This document shows, one piece after another, positions 10,902 through 22,559 of a DNA stretch of 53,517 nucleotides (its first letter is position 1; each line of letters begins with the position of its first letter). The DNA comes from Perkinsus marinus ATCC 50983. Lineage: Eukaryota; Perkinsozoa; Perkinsida; Perkinsidae. The stretch is taken from the NCBI RefSeq assembly GCF_000006405.1, contig NW_003199895.1, forward strand, positions 1 through 53,517, given 5' to 3'. Below the pieces are notes generated by a model. The model did not search any database and was not told the origin of the DNA. It saw only the letters and a program-made list of their open reading frames with translations. Made by a program: the position numbers and the translations under genes.

Positions 10902-11727
10902 TTAGATGCCAGTCAGCTGTCGCTGCTCGTGGCTTCTTCTCCTTGACTGCCTATCACCAGCATCTTCGATGCCGCTATAATGAGCACCACCCAAGGCAGG
11001 CATCCCAGGTGCTCCATGAGGAGGCAGGTGAGGCACGGCATCCTCTTGCCAACGTTGGTCGAACTCGGCAGCGTTCTCTTCAGTGAGCCCACCCTTGAGC
11101 ATGTCTTGGGTGTTTTGGTCACCAGTGTTGCGGTTACGGCTACGGACGACTCTGCGGCCTGCAAGTAGACGATCGAGATCAATTACTAAGCTGACCTTCC
11201 CACTGACCTTGTTCGCCCATGGTCCTCTCCAAGGCCATCTTATCAATACCAGTACCCGAGTTGGCATACAACTCCTGCTGCTCTCGTAGCTTCCTATCGG
11301 CATCTCCCACAGTCGAGCTTTGATACTGCTCCGTGACGGTCTTGCCATCGGGGCCACGACGACTAGAGGACACATAGACCTGGCAAATGCAATATACCTC
11401 AAGTCCCAATTGGCTCCCTACCTGACTCGAGTACTGCCCTTGTTGTGGATGCTGACCTGTAGGGAGCATTCCTCCGATGAGGTCATCACCGGCGGCGGCT
11501 TGAGTGGCAAGAGACATGTCTCTTTCTATTCCCTCCATCATGTTGTCCATTGCCTGATAAGGTGTTGGCAACACTACCAATAGCGAGGATAGTACCTGTT
11601 CGTGTTCGCGGAACATCCTATCAATCGTGCCGACACCGAAGGGATCAACCTGCTCAGCCCGAGCCAGCTGCTGCCTATCGGCTTTGTGGTTATCATCATC
11701 ACGACGACGAGAGGGTCTGTTAGACAT
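10902..11727 (-). CDS. Myeloid leukemia factor (MLF) family protein
   Basis: MLF proteins are small, partly disordered eukaryotic proteins linked to transcription, stress granules or aggregates and, in some protists, cilia or encystation. The ATG at 11725-11727 gives a basic start (MSNRPSRRRDDD) and then DPFGVGTIDRMFREHEQ and YQAMDNMMEGIERDM, matching the DPF...FREH and M-rich start of the family. Two introns of about 45 nt give the joins HPQQGQYSSQ-VYVSSSRRGPDGK and MGEQG-RRVVRSRNRNTGD. The family core follows: SSTVGDADRKLREQQELYAN, TGIDKMALERTMG, and LTEENAAEFDQRWQE. The stop is at 10902-10904. Length is about 240 residues, as expected. The exact cellular role cannot be read from sequence. 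Confidence 0.75.
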
Positions 11728-12451
11728 TGTTTTGCTGCTTCTAATGGAAATCTGAGGTAGACATCGATACGAAACAAATCAACAGGCGAACTCAAGGGCC
11801 ACATTGAGCACGTGTAGAAAACCAAGGTACACCAAACACATAAAAGCATGAATGGCTGATAAACCACAACAGAGGTACCATGTGTTGCGAGCCGCGCAGC
11901 CGGAGAATCAACTGTCCTTGGCAGACTCGGCATCTCCACTACCAAATGCATAGCAGCATCATCGCTTCTGCATCGCTCCAACAAACCTAAGAGGAAGACC
12001 TACCTCCACACAACGCCATGGCGCACTCAAACCAAATGGGATCCAACAACACAGAGAAGACATAGTGTGCTACACACGAGCTACACCTCATGGTAAACTG
12101 TACAAGGATTCCACACAAACACGACGCCACCAAACAAACACTAAGGAGGTACAAGTGGCAGACGACTGAGGCATACAGTGTAAAGCAAACCCACCTCGTG
12201 TTGAAGATCGGACGATAGTCGCTGCAGGCATTACATGCTGTCTTGAGAACTCTAGCAACAGAAGAGCACAACGTGAACGCAGAGACATCTTGGACACTTG
12301 AGAGATTCCTCAACGCCCGTCGTCGACGGACGCTATGACAACACGGAAGTTGTTGAAGGAGAAACGGATAGAACGATTCGAGTGTATAAAAGCCTCACAA
12401 GCGATAGCAATCCAGTAAGAAGAAGCACAGTGATAATCAATGGTCTTCTAC
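11728..12451. other. Intergenic between MLF gene and actin 3' end
   Basis: About 720 bases containing the MLF upstream region and actin 3' flank. Minus-strand open frames here are Cys/Val/Leu rich without a family match and were not called. A TATA-like tataaaag at 12386-12393 lies on the plus strand and has no obvious gene to serve. Confidence 0.4.
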
Positions 12452-13702
12452 TTAGAAGCATTTCCTATGGACGATAGTTGGTCCAACCTCATCATACTCT
12501 TCCTTGGATATCCACATCTGTTGGAAGGTCGATAAAGACGCTAATGTGGAGCCTCCGATCCACACTGAATACTTCCGTTCAGGAGGAGCCACAACCTTGA
12601 TCTTCATAGTAGAAGGAGCAAGAGCTGTCAACTCCTTGCCCATCCTCTCACGGATGCCACTAAACATAGTAGTACCACCAGAGAGGACCACATTGGCGTA
12701 AAGATCCTTACGAATATCCAAGTCGCACTTCATGATGGAGTTGAATAACGTCTCGTGAATACCGCAAGCCTCCTTACCCATCAAGTCAGGTTGGAAGAGG
12801 ACCTCTGGGCATCGGAAGCGCTCGTTGCCGAGGGTGATTATGTTACCATCAGGCAACTCATAGGTCTTCTCGAGCTCACTACTGTTGCTAGCTGACTTCA
12901 TCTCCTCGTCGTAGTCAAGCGCCACATAGCACAGCTTCTCCTTGATATCGCGAACAATCTCCCGCTCGGCTGAAGTGGTGAAGGTGTAGCCACGACCAGT
13001 GAGGATGGTCATCATGTACTCGGTCAAGTCCCTACCGGCCAAGTCCATCCTTTTGATAGCATGAGGCATAGCATAACCCTCGTATATAGGCACCGTGTGA
13101 GTGACTCCATCACCAGAATCGAGGACGATACCAGTGGTTCGGCCAGAGGCGTACAGAGACAAGACTGCTTGGATCTGGACGTGGACACCAGGGACGTTGA
13201 AGACCTCGAACATGATCTGTACCATACGCTCCCTGTTAGCCTTAGGATTCAGGGGCGCCTCTGTGAGGAGCACCTAACAATCAGTGAATAACACGAAACT
13301 AACAGTAGCTTGAGTAACAGCTTACTGGGTGATCCTCAGGTTGAACTCGGAGCTCGTTGTAGAAGGTATGATGCCATATTTTCTCCATGTCGTCCCAGTT
13401 AGTGACAATTCCATGCTCGATAGGATACTTCAGAGTTAGAACTCCTCTCTTGGACTGAGCCTCGTCACCAACATACCATTCCCTCTGGTCCATTCCGACC
13501 ATGATACCAGGCCTAAGAAAGAGACGCTAACAAAAGATCATAACAATCAACGATGAAGACTTCCTTACATCTTAGGTCTGCCAACGATGGATGGGAAGAT
13601 GGCACGAGGGGCGTCATCACCTGCGAAACCCGCCTTGCAAAGGCCGCTGCCGTTATCAATCACAACAGCAGGTGTATCCTCAGGGGACTCAGTATCAGAC
13701 AT
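12452..13702 (-). CDS. ACT1: Actin (three exons)
   Basis: Conventional actin, the ATP-binding filament protein of the cytoskeleton. Exons on the minus strand are 13702-13569, 13512-13326 and 13273-12452, separated by 56- and 52-nt GT-AG introns. The joined protein is about 380 residues, the normal actin length. It starts [20 protein letters not shown] and has [15 protein letters not shown], the junction [52 protein letters not shown], and ends [16 protein letters not shown]. The acidic N-terminus is somewhat longer than in animal actins. No missing key residues were noticed. Arp proteins are excluded by the near-complete conservation. Confidence 0.97.
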
Positions 13703-14221
13703 AATGCTCAAATAAGACAGAAAAACTACTAGCGATGGTCAGTGCCTGTACGAGCCAGCAGAAGGGCTCCATCTGACACAAAGGCTTTGACTAGTACTGT
13801 TAGGCTAACAGTGTTGATATACATAGTGGAGATATCATATTATCCCTATCAAAATACAGAACACGCTATGACACGTCTCAAGCTCTAATCAAGTAACTCG
13901 ACGAGCCTCTTCCGCAATCAAAAATACCATAAGGTTGTTCAAAAGAAGCAATAGAGCTTCACTGTAGCTGTATGAGAGAACAGCCTTCAGCTGCATACAT
14001 AGTAGAGCTCAGGTGAGTAGAAGTCTCAGTGCAACCTATCCATCAGAAACCATCAATTCTGGAAAGCTATTTCGGCGACTTCAAAACCATCACCACGGCA
14101 CGGCACAATAAAGAATGCCGTTGAGATCTTATAAGTAAGCAAGATTTCTTGCTTGTAAGTGCTCATACCACTACTCACTGCATCAAATTCAGTCGTCTAT
14201 TAAAGCGTCCTGCTTCACACC
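13703..14221. other. Divergent promoter region, actin / C2HC zinc-finger gene
   Basis: About 520 bases separate the divergent start codons of actin (minus) and the zinc-finger gene (plus). No TATA box or initiator is obvious; a self-similar string aagcaagatttcttgcttg lies at 14137-14155. Confidence 0.5.
14137..14155. repeat. Short near-palindrome in the divergent promoter
   Basis: The string aagcaagatttcttgcttg has arms aagcaaga and tcttgctt that are exact reverse complements around a central tt, with one extra base at the right end. It could be a protein-binding palindrome or chance. Confidence 0.4.
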
Positions 14222-16475
14222 ATGGCCGGTATAGCTCAGGGTCGTCACACAAGGGCTGTTCCCTGCCCTAGCTGCGGACAGCAATTCTTCCCACAAAGCC
14301 TTCGATTTCATCTCAAGTCGTGCCTTGTGAAGCAACAGCACATCGAGCTGCCGTGTCCTTTCTGTGACACCCCATTGAAGCGGTCGGAGCTAGAAAGACA
14401 TAAAATGAACTGTAAAAAGAGGACGGCTGGGCCTAGGAAGAGTCTCAGCATGGCTTCCCTTACGATGACCTCTCCCAATGGTCGCACACTTTGTGCAATT
14501 TGCCAACGACCGTTTTCTAGTGATAGAATAGCGCGACACCAGGGGATTTGTCGGCAACAGTTTGAGAAGTCTGAACGTCGGAAGTCACAGCTATCGACAC
14601 CACAGCAGAAGGTGGTGACACGGCAACACATGAGCGCTGAAATTGGCAAAGGAGCGGTAACGGGCTCATGGCGTCAGAAGCGAGATGCTCAGAAGGAAGC
14701 ATTCGAACGTACCAAAAGGCAGCAGCGGAGCCAGTTACAGAAGTCTACGGATGGGACTCCGAAACATGAAATAGTAGGCATAGACCTGGAAGATGAGGAC
14801 GAGCCCGATCAATCACCTGGAATTGGCAGGAGCGAGTCTTCACGATGTTCTACGGATGACACTGCGGTGATTTTCACGTCCTTACGGAGCAACTCCGGTG
14901 TACGAGAGAGCACTTCCACGGATAGTCTGCGTGCGGACGACGTGTTTGCGAAGGGGAAGTGGGCTTGCTTCTCCTCCTCCTCGGGTGACTTTAAAGATGG
15001 CGTCGAGGAAAATCATATCATCAGCGAACGGTCTGATAGCTCGCATTCAGACTCGGACGAGTCGGCTAGTGATGGCTCCCTTGATAGATCCAGCTGCACT
15101 GATGTGGGATCAATCCATAATGACGGCTCTGAACGGCTAATGACATCGCCGCCGAGGCGGTCCCCACCATCCGCGAGCAGCTCTGCCGTAGTCAGTAGTA
15201 GAATGGACAGTGCGAGGAGTGATGCTCTCTCGAGCCTACGAGAGATCGGAAGAACTACTGATGACACTGCCAATCCTAGTGCATGTGATATCATACCTTC
15301 TGGAACAGCTCTACTTGCTATGAAGATATCGTCTTCTTCTGGTGTCGCATCCTGGAGAGAGAGCTCTTGGTAGGTGTAGGGCGACAGTCCCTGGACATTG
15401 GAATAGAGGAGTTTTTATCCATCTTCAGGAGTGAAGGATGTGAAGGAGCTCAATCGAAGGTCGGAATGAAGGACGTCCGTGAGGTCGACCAGACCGAGAC
15501 CTCGAGTGCACATAGGTAGGCGGCGCCTGAGTTCAACTCTGCAGGGTAAAGCCATGATATCATATCACATACGAAGCGTCACTAAGATGCCCATGCAATT
15601 CTCACGGAATCCATCCGTGGATCTGAATAATGCTGTCAGGCACCCTGTTGAGTCAGAAGAGAGGCCCCAGTCGCCCACAAGCGATATCGAGCTTCCGATC
15701 CAGCGCAATTTTCGCGGCTGGTTGGTTGGGGAAGATTCGGCTCTTCAAGATGCGCTCGATCGGGCTAGCGTCGCCCTGGCTAAGGCACGCAGGGTCAGAC
15801 CTGGTCAAGAGAGTTCGACGTCCAGCACATCGAGCCCTCGTAGTGAAGACGGCGCGCTGCCCCCGTTGGTATGTACGCAACGGCCAGGGAGCCCACCTGC
15901 GTGGGAGTTGGTGGTGCATGGAGAATCACGGTCCTCCCCGAAGGATGGACCAACAGTTGTCCATTATCATCATCATTACCATCATCACTACTCCAATGGG
16001 CTCCCTGGAGATGCCAGAATAGGAGAGGCAGAAAAAAAGGCAATGGATGACGCTATGAAGGTGAGGGAGACGCCTTTCCCGAGCCCTCTGTCGTTCATGA
16101 CATGAACTTCATGTCTCGAATGCTTCACTTCTCTTCAGATGTTGAAATCGAGCAAGTCCGGTACCGCGCAAGATGATCCTACTGCAGTGCATCATCACGT
16201 TAGCCATCGCCATATTCATCATGATCATCAGCCTGTTGTTCTCCAGCATCCAATCGGGCACCGAGGGATCATTGGAGCTCAGCAGTGAGCTGTTTAGATC
16301 ACGACTCCACCTAGAGGAGTGTTTTTCGATGTTCAGATATCTGTTCAGACCATCAACAGCAGATCATCCGCAGCGACTGAGACCCGCTTCGTCTCCTTCT
16401 TTCCGGTCGTCGTGGTACAGGAGAACCTTGGCTTGCCCACAACCACCGAAGACGACTCGCCAATTTGGTGCGTGA
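14222..16475 (+). CDS. C2HC zinc-finger protein (ZC2HC1-like) with His-rich tail
   Basis: The ATG at 14222 opens a long first exon with three zinc-binding units of C-x2-C-x11-H-x3-C: CPSCGQQFFPQSLRFHLKSC, CPFCDTPLKRSELERHKMNC, and CAICQRPFSSDRIARHQGIC, all within residues 18-117. This is the C2HC/C3H-type finger of the ZC2HC1 group; function in protists is unknown. A long Ser/Asp-rich region follows, then downstream exons with RNFRGWLVGEDSALQDALDR, and two histidine-rich tracts, VVHYHHHYHHHYSNG and AVHHHVSHRHIHHDHQ. Inferred introns lie near 15370-15430, 15480-15516 and 16095-16140, and the last (52 nt, near 16285-16336) leads to a short exon ending TTRQFGA at 16473-16475. An alternative reading of the last exon would extend it to about 16580. 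The His tracts may bind metal, which is inference. Confidence 0.7.
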
Positions 16476-17095
16476 GCTATCCGTTTGCTCGCTGTCTACG
16501 TTTACGATTGTCTATGACTCTCTCTGTGCGGACGTTGTTAGATCATGGATATCATGCAGTATTAACTATTAGCATAAAGTGAGCTTGTGTTGGAGATCAT
16601 AAGGGACATTGTGTGTTGCAGAGCAATCAAGGTGTTAGATGATGATCAGATTCATACCGTCTGTTGCGCTTTGGTGACCACCAACTCCTTGACAATGACG
16701 ATTCTTGAAGTTTAAACCTAGGCTTGTATCCTCGGGGCGCCCGAACGACCAAGTCATACGCAACTGACTCGGATTCCGAGGCTCGGAAGTTTTCGGGAAG
16801 GATCGTTTCCCCACGATAATCTCTCAACTTGGCCTCCGGGAGTTCCGGACCTTAGATGGTCGCGGATAGTGACAATTTGTGTCCATCTGTACCTCCGATA
16901 TAGAATAGGGGTGAGAGTAGACGGTTGGGGAATCATGAATAGCAGCTTATAGGCCCTCCTTCTCGGAGACAGATGCTCGTGCTCCAACATAGAAAGTTAG
17001 AAAGAAAGTGTGCCAGGAGCATTGGATTGATGTTCAAAATAGGTCTCGCCTCTTCATGAACAGATGGATGCTTTGTAGTTTGACAATTTAATATA
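16476..17095. other. Intergenic, C2HC gene to first TauE gene
   Basis: About 620 bases with short open frames on the minus strand but no recognisable gene, RNA or repeat. Confidence 0.45.
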
Positions 17096-18657
17096 ATGGG
17101 TTCGGAGTCTATCGTATCAATAGAAGCAGTGGCTCCTCTCGTGTTCATCATCGCATTGTTATGTACCCCTCCCGGTATGGGAGGAGGCACCCTCTTCGTA
17201 CCCGTTCTTCATATCATAGGTATGTTATCTGCTAGGGATGCCGCAGCCACTAGTCAGGTTTTAGTGGCTTCTGCGACTCTTGCGAAAGTAAGCGCTCATG
17301 CATTGGGTAGATGGTGATAACAGTGGCTCTCTCCAGGTTCTATCGTCCGTTTATATACAATTGCATGGGAACAGTTCTGTTGAGTCTATTATTAATCTGC
17401 CGTATGCAGTATTAATGCTACCTCCTATGGTGGTCGGTGGTTTGCTTGGGGTCTATCTCTACACGTGGCTTCCTGAAATATTCCAATTAGTGCTCTATGT
17501 ATTCACTGCTATTCTCGCATCATGTATGGGCTTCAAGAAGGGCATAGGCTTGTGGAAATCCGAGACAGAAGGGGCGTCTAGTGCTGGCCAACTAGGCGTG
17601 GTGCCACCGCCCTGCGTAACTGAAGATACAGTGCTACCGTCCGTGACATCAAGAGCTCGGTCCATCTCGCTTTCACTGAAATATAAGAAGGCTATTCTCA
17701 TCACTACTCTGTTGGCTGTGTGGATAGCAGTTATCCTCTCACGCCTGTTATTGGGCTCGTCATCTACGCCAAGTACGTCACATTCTTTTTCATCTGCTCG
17801 TCTCTCCAAGTCTTTTCATCGTGTATTGAGGCGCGCATTTTCGCTGCGTAACGGACCGCCAGATGTCACCATGACGACTACTGCGGAGAATTAAGCGCAT
17901 ATGTTGTAGTATATAGCTGACGCGGATTGAATTTGATCTGGTGTATATCGTAGGGAAGTGTCCATCCAACCATCTCCATTACGATAGTCTTCAGATAATA
18001 TCCCATTTCAGGTATCATTGGCATCCCTTACTGCACCGGTCTCTACTGGGCTCTCTCCGTCATCGTGTGCATAATGCTGATGGCTGTGCCCGGTTTATTT
18101 GTCGTAGCTATCAAGTCGGCAGCCATGTTGAAATTGGCTGTGAAGCTCTCAGGAGCTATGCTCTGTAATGCAACAGCCAAGAGCTCTGCACTTGTCCTTG
18201 GAAATATCATAGGTATCGGTTTTATAGCAGCCTTGGTTGGCCAGGGTGGTGGGAGTTTGATAACGCCGTTGCTTCTTTACATGGAGCTAAACCCTCAACA
18301 AGCTGCAGCGACAGGCTCTGTCGTTATGCTCATCACAAGCTCTAGTAAGTGGAGTGTAGAAATTTCCTTGCGAAGGATGGATGCATGTCAGGTTTGGCGT
18401 TGTCTTTTGGCCTCGGGGGCTTCCTGCCCGCTGCCTCTGATATGTGGATCGCAGTTCTGCCGTTTTTCGGGGCCTTACTCGGCGACTTGCTCCTATCTAG
18501 ATTGCTCTTATGGAGCCGCAGACTGAGTTTCCTCGCTCTCCTTTTGGCCGCTTTAGCCATGACAGGCGCAATGGTGATCTTCACAACGGGGATAGTGAAT
18601 GTCATCTCGCAGTATAGACGCGGAGAGAGCCCGCTCAGTTTCGGTACTTTATGCTAA
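17096..18657 (+). CDS. TauE/SafE-family membrane transporter, copy 1
   Basis: TauE/SafE proteins are multi-span membrane transporters implicated in export of sulfite or organosulfonates. The ATG at 17096 leads into a hydrophobic, Gly-rich first half (APLVFIIALLCTPPGMGGG, TLFVPVLHIIGMLSARDAA) typical of the family. A 49-nt intron (gtaagc...ctccag) joins LAK to VLSSVYIQLHGNSSVESI, followed by AVLMLPPMVVGGLLGVYLYT and a cytoplasmic-looking Ser-rich loop. The second half carries GIIGIPYCTGLYWALSV, LVGQGGGSLITPLLLYMEL, and, after another intron, LGGFLPAASDMWIAVLPFFG. It ends FGTLC at 18655-18657. The exon structure between about 17800 and 18010 is uncertain. Two similar halves are expected for this family. 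The substrate is unknown. A paralogue lies 1.25 kb downstream. Confidence 0.8.
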
Positions 18658-19913
18658 GTTACCCTTCATTGACTATTATATACCAAAACAGGGCCTCAGT
18701 CTGATGATTGTTTTTATATCACTTTTCGTGAGGTCTATTGCCTGTTGTCTAGTGATATCTTTATCCATCTGCTGATACACCGAACATCAACTTCAAGACA
18801 TCAGTTCGCTCTGTCTTTTCATTCACTAGCAATGGATACAGCATGTTGCGTTGTACGTCACTAGAAGATCCGGTATATAGATCTGATATGAGAAGATCTG
18901 CTATGAATATATACCAGTTGGGTGGAAAGAAACGCATCGCAACTCCCCCGTTCCTTGTATCGACTTGAGGGAGTCATTCATGAATCCACCAAACTGGAGC
19001 GGTATTATCAACGATGAAACTCGACAGTGACCGAGCAGGTCTGCTCCACATACAATACGTTTATAGCGATCAGTTTTGAGTAGGATGACCAAATAGTTTT
19101 GGTAGTCAGCGATTAGGAAAAGACATGGTATGCATGCATTGGGTTGAGTGATGAGATATACTTGCTCGTCCGTGCATAATGTCCGTTGATTTCCCGTGAG
19201 ACTTTTCTCCTCTTTGTCAATCTATTCAGACCTGCCTGACAGACATCCAACCGCAAGGTGAACACTATAATGGTGACACTCACCCCCAGGGATCCATGCA
19301 GCTTTGTGATTAACGTTCCCTAGAGTTTCGTAACAACGGCGAAATGTTCCTAATGTGATTGTATTCACATTGAAGGATGTGTTCCTAGCCATCCGTGGAA
19401 AAATCAAAATGAGTTCCCTCGGGAACATTATAGGCTCCTGGATGATCCCCTGCTCACCCCCTCGATAGAGTCAGTGCTCTCGCAAGGGCGATAATTTGCC
19501 AAGATAAGAACGCTCCATGAGCAGAGGACGTTTAACAGTGAGACAGTGTTTAATGCCAAAGCTTTGTCAAAAAACGTGTTAGCAAAGGTGTTATTCTGAG
19601 GCACAGAACCTACCCTAAACCTGCTAGTATATGTACGTGCTCATAGTGGAATAAAGCTATTCCATTTCAATTCCTCGCAGTCTACGCCCGAGTATCATCA
19701 TGTTCATCTGGTCGGAGAAATATTTCTTTCTGCCTTAACAAGGATTGACTCTCTCTTGTGTCGAGAATCTAGTGCATCAGTGCTCCTGCTATCATGATTT
19801 TGGCGCAGGCCTCATCTACGGCCGAAGATGAGTTTTGAAACACACATAAGCCATCATTTATCATCTAGGGGAATCATCAAGGCTGGCTGTAGGGAGGTGT
19901 ATGAATTAGTAAT
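18658..19913. other. Spacer between the two TauE/SafE paralogues
   Basis: About 1.25 kb. Short open frames on the minus strand (near 18901-19092 and 19222-19428) have no recognisable similarity. No remnant of a third transporter copy was seen, and no terminal repeats that would mark a mobile element. Confidence 0.45.
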
Positions 19914-21387
19914 ATGGCGGCTCCTCCAATCGAGAACATGGGAGCAGTTGCTCCCCTCATATTCGTCATCGCACTCCTCTGCATGCCCTCGGGCATCGGT
20001 GGTGGCGTCTTATTCGTCCCGGTACTTCGACTCATCGGCAAAGTTCCTCTAAAGGAGGCAACCGCCTTGAGCCAGGCATTGATCGCCTCAGCTTCATTAG
20101 CTGCGGTAAGGGCGGACCTCCTGGCATCATCGTTAGGCCCATCCTCTCAGATTCTATTCAACTTCTTCGAGCAATACCGTGCGAGGAACGAGTCCAAGGC
20201 CCTCATAGTGTGGCCCTTTGTAATCCTCATCATTCCATGCACAGTCATCGGCTCGCTCATCGGCGTCTACATCTTTTCCTGGCTCCCATCACTGTTCATA
20301 CTGATTTTATATTTCTGTTACGCGTGTCTGGGGAGCTTCATGGCCTGCAAGAAAGGCATCAAACTGTGGAAAGCAGAGACGCGGGCTAAAAGACAGATCC
20401 CTGTGGGGGACTCTACTGATTCGAGTAGATCCTCAGAAGTGGCTCAAGAAATCCCACCCCTTCTGGAGATGCCAAACAGGAAGAAGCTCATAGCGTACAC
20501 AAGTATCGTCGCTTTGATATGGGCAGTGTGCCTCATTTTCCCTCCTCTCAAAGGGAACTCGGCCACGCAGAGTAGTATTCCGATAGACTGCGGCGCTTGG
20601 ACGGTTGTTCCTATCGCTCAAAGTCCTATAGAACTTTCGAACTAGGGCTACAGGTTGCCTCTTCAGGTGTGGTTGGAATCCCATACTGTGAGGTAGCTTT
20701 TTGGGGGCTCGCGGCGCTGCAAGTGGTCATACTCCTTCTCATTCCTACTTGTTATGTGGCCGTAGAACGCTCCCCAGGCGCTGTCAAGATCGGCCTCGTC
20801 CTGATGACTAGCACTATCGGTAGGAGTCGAATTTAGTTCTAACAAGCTACTGTCAGGCCTTCTCCTATTCTCAAATTCAAGTATCGCATTCATTCCCCGA
20901 GCGCCTAAGTTCGCGAGGTCAGTATCCTTTCCTGTCAGTCATCGGCCTGCTCTCCTCCATCATTGGGACAGCTGGAGCACTTTTCATCATCCGAGTTGTC
21001 CTCTCCCTTGGCCTCGACCCCAAGCAGGCTACTGCCACTGCCACAGTTGTCATATTTGCCACGAGCAGCAGTAATTAGGAACCCTCTGATGCGAGCGCAA
21101 GCTTCACTAGTTCTCACTCAGGAACGGCTCTATCATTCGCATTGGGTGGTTACTTTCCTCCCGCTTCGAATTTGTGGATCGTCGTCTTACCATTCGCTGG
21201 TGCTCTATTGGGCAAGACCATAGTAGCAAAACTAATAGCAAAGACAGGACGCCTCAGTATACTTGTCCTACTGCTCGCAGCTATGGTGGCTATAGGCGGG
21301 ATCATCACTATTTCTACTGGTATCATTTCTGCAGTAAACGATGCCCGTAACGGCGAAGACGTTGCTCAGTTCGGTAACTTCTGCTGA
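19914..21387 (+). CDS. TauE/SafE-family membrane transporter, copy 2
   Basis: Paralogue of the upstream gene with the same layout. The ATG at 19914 gives MAAPPIENMGAVAPLIFVIA, then GIGGGVLFVPVLRLIGKVPL and LIIPCTVIGSLIGVYIFSWL. The first 243-residue exon is uninterrupted; copy 1 has an intron where this copy reads through LAAVRADLLASS. After a short intron near 20645-20675 comes VVGIPYCEVAFWGLAALQ. Two 37-nt introns (near 20833 and 20882) restore the frame to LSVIGLLSSIIGTAGALFI and LGLDPKQATATATVVIFAT. The last exon reads LGGYFPPASNLWIVVLPFAG and ends FGNFC at 21385-21387. The GQGGGS motif of copy 1 is replaced by GTAGAL here, so the copies may differ in substrate or activity. Confidence 0.78.
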
Positions 21388-22553
21388 TCGCCGCCCATCT
21401 TGTTCCTTCTAATCTTATTTCGTATATCATGTTGTGATCATTGTGGTAATCACATGAATCGCTCCTCGTAATTCCGCCGAGTTGCCCCGTGATCGAGCCT
21501 GACGCTTCTCAGTGACGCGCACTGGTTCTCTAGCAGGGATTTTATCGACTCGGCGACTCCGGACTGTATGTGTAGTTAATATGTATTCAGCATTCCCTCT
21601 AACATAGGGAGTTGAGATCACTGATTTGTTTGGACAGAGGTCCGTTGCTATAGCCTATCACCCCTCGTCCGTTGTACTGCTCTGCGAAAGAGTTCCTCGT
21701 AGTTCTTTAGTAAATTTCGAGGCATTTGTATTTCGTTTGAGTCATGGAAGATTGACACTGTTGCACTGCCTAACCGTTGAAGAATTGGAATGCCAGTACT
21801 GACTGCTGGAATTGCAGTAGATCCCATATGCTGAACCGCAATGGAGTTCCATCTGTTTTATACGTGGAACAGTTTGCCGTGTTGCGCTTTCCCGAAAAAC
21901 ATGCTATGTTGTGTCCTAGTAATGTGTCTTCTAGTATTAGCTTCTGTCGCGAGATACGGATCAGATCACAGTTTGCCTACTCTGAAGCTCGCTAAGGTCT
22001 ATTGCTGCTAGGCTACTTAAGCTGCTAAGGCGACGATGACACGATTCAGTCGTGTCATCGTCGCTCGACCGCTCGCGTCACGCCTCCTGTTTACCCTCAC
22101 TTTGCAGCTATGGTAGAGCGGCTCTATTAGTGCCCCCTGGATCAATAAACGTGGGAATGGAGAAATCATTGTAAGATAGAATTTTGGATCAGAGGGTTCT
22201 GAGCAAGGAGAATTTGTTAAAGTGATACGAGCATGCCGTTGAAAAATAACAGATGTTTCTTCTTCGGTACGATGTTTTTTTCATGGGTTGCTGCTCATAC
22301 AAGTGCACTTCGAGAGTCCTCCCAACAGTGGCAACATCATGGATTTGGTGACCCCCTCAGGAACACTACACAGTATATGTATGAAAACATTTCTACAGTT
22401 GATCGTTGGAAGCTTTCGGCACCGTTGAACGAGGAGGCAGAGTCTCTTCGGTGTCAATGCCAGCCCAGCCAGCTTCATGGAACACCACTTTTCTGGTATG
22501 GAGATGTCGTAGCCAAACTTGCTGTCGTCCCTGCAGAGATGCAAAGGCAATCA
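21388..22553. other. Convergent strand-switch region with hairpin
   Basis: About 1.17 kb between the plus-strand transporter and the 3' end of the deacetylase on the minus strand. It contains the perfect hairpin at 22030-22064 and a weak plus-strand open frame at 22233-22559. Nothing else was recognised. Confidence 0.5.
22030..22064. repeat. Perfect 15-bp inverted repeat (hairpin)
   Basis: The left arm gcgacgatgacacga and right arm tcgtgtcatcgtcgc are exact reverse complements separated by ttcag. It sits where convergent gene blocks meet. Candidate roles are transcription termination, RNA processing or a protein site; a bacterial-type terminator is excluded by context. Confidence 0.85.
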
Positions 22554-22559
22554 TCATAA
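22233..22559 (+). CDS. Weak candidate: small secreted protein
   Basis: An uninterrupted 108-codon frame from an ATG. It starts with a basic patch and hydrophobic stretch (MPLKNNRCFFFGTMFFSWVA) that could be a signal peptide with cleavage near AHTSA, followed by a polar region with three possible N-glycosylation sites only if secreted. No family was recognised. It overlaps the last deacetylase exon on the opposite strand by six bases, and it may be chance. Confidence 0.2.
   Translation: MPLKNNRCFFFGTMFFSWVAAHTSALRESSQQWQHHGFGDPLRNTTQYMYENISTVDRWKLSAPLNEEAESLRCQCQPSQLHGTPLFWYGDVVAKLAVVPAEMQRQSS

Noticed and set aside
16285-16320. A 30-nt intron in the C2HC gene
   Set aside because: A 52-nt intron with a later acceptor gives a normal length and an immediate stop, so the ultra-short reading is not needed.
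17295-17335. A 30-nt intron in TauE copy 1
   Set aside because: The upstream gtaagc donor gives a 49-nt phase-0 intron that keeps the right frame.
18658-19913. Mobile element between the transporter copies
   Set aside because: No terminal repeats, target-site duplications or transposase-like frames were seen.
22030-22064. Hairpin as a bacterial intrinsic terminator
   Set aside because: The surrounding genes are spliced nuclear genes and no T-run follows the stem.
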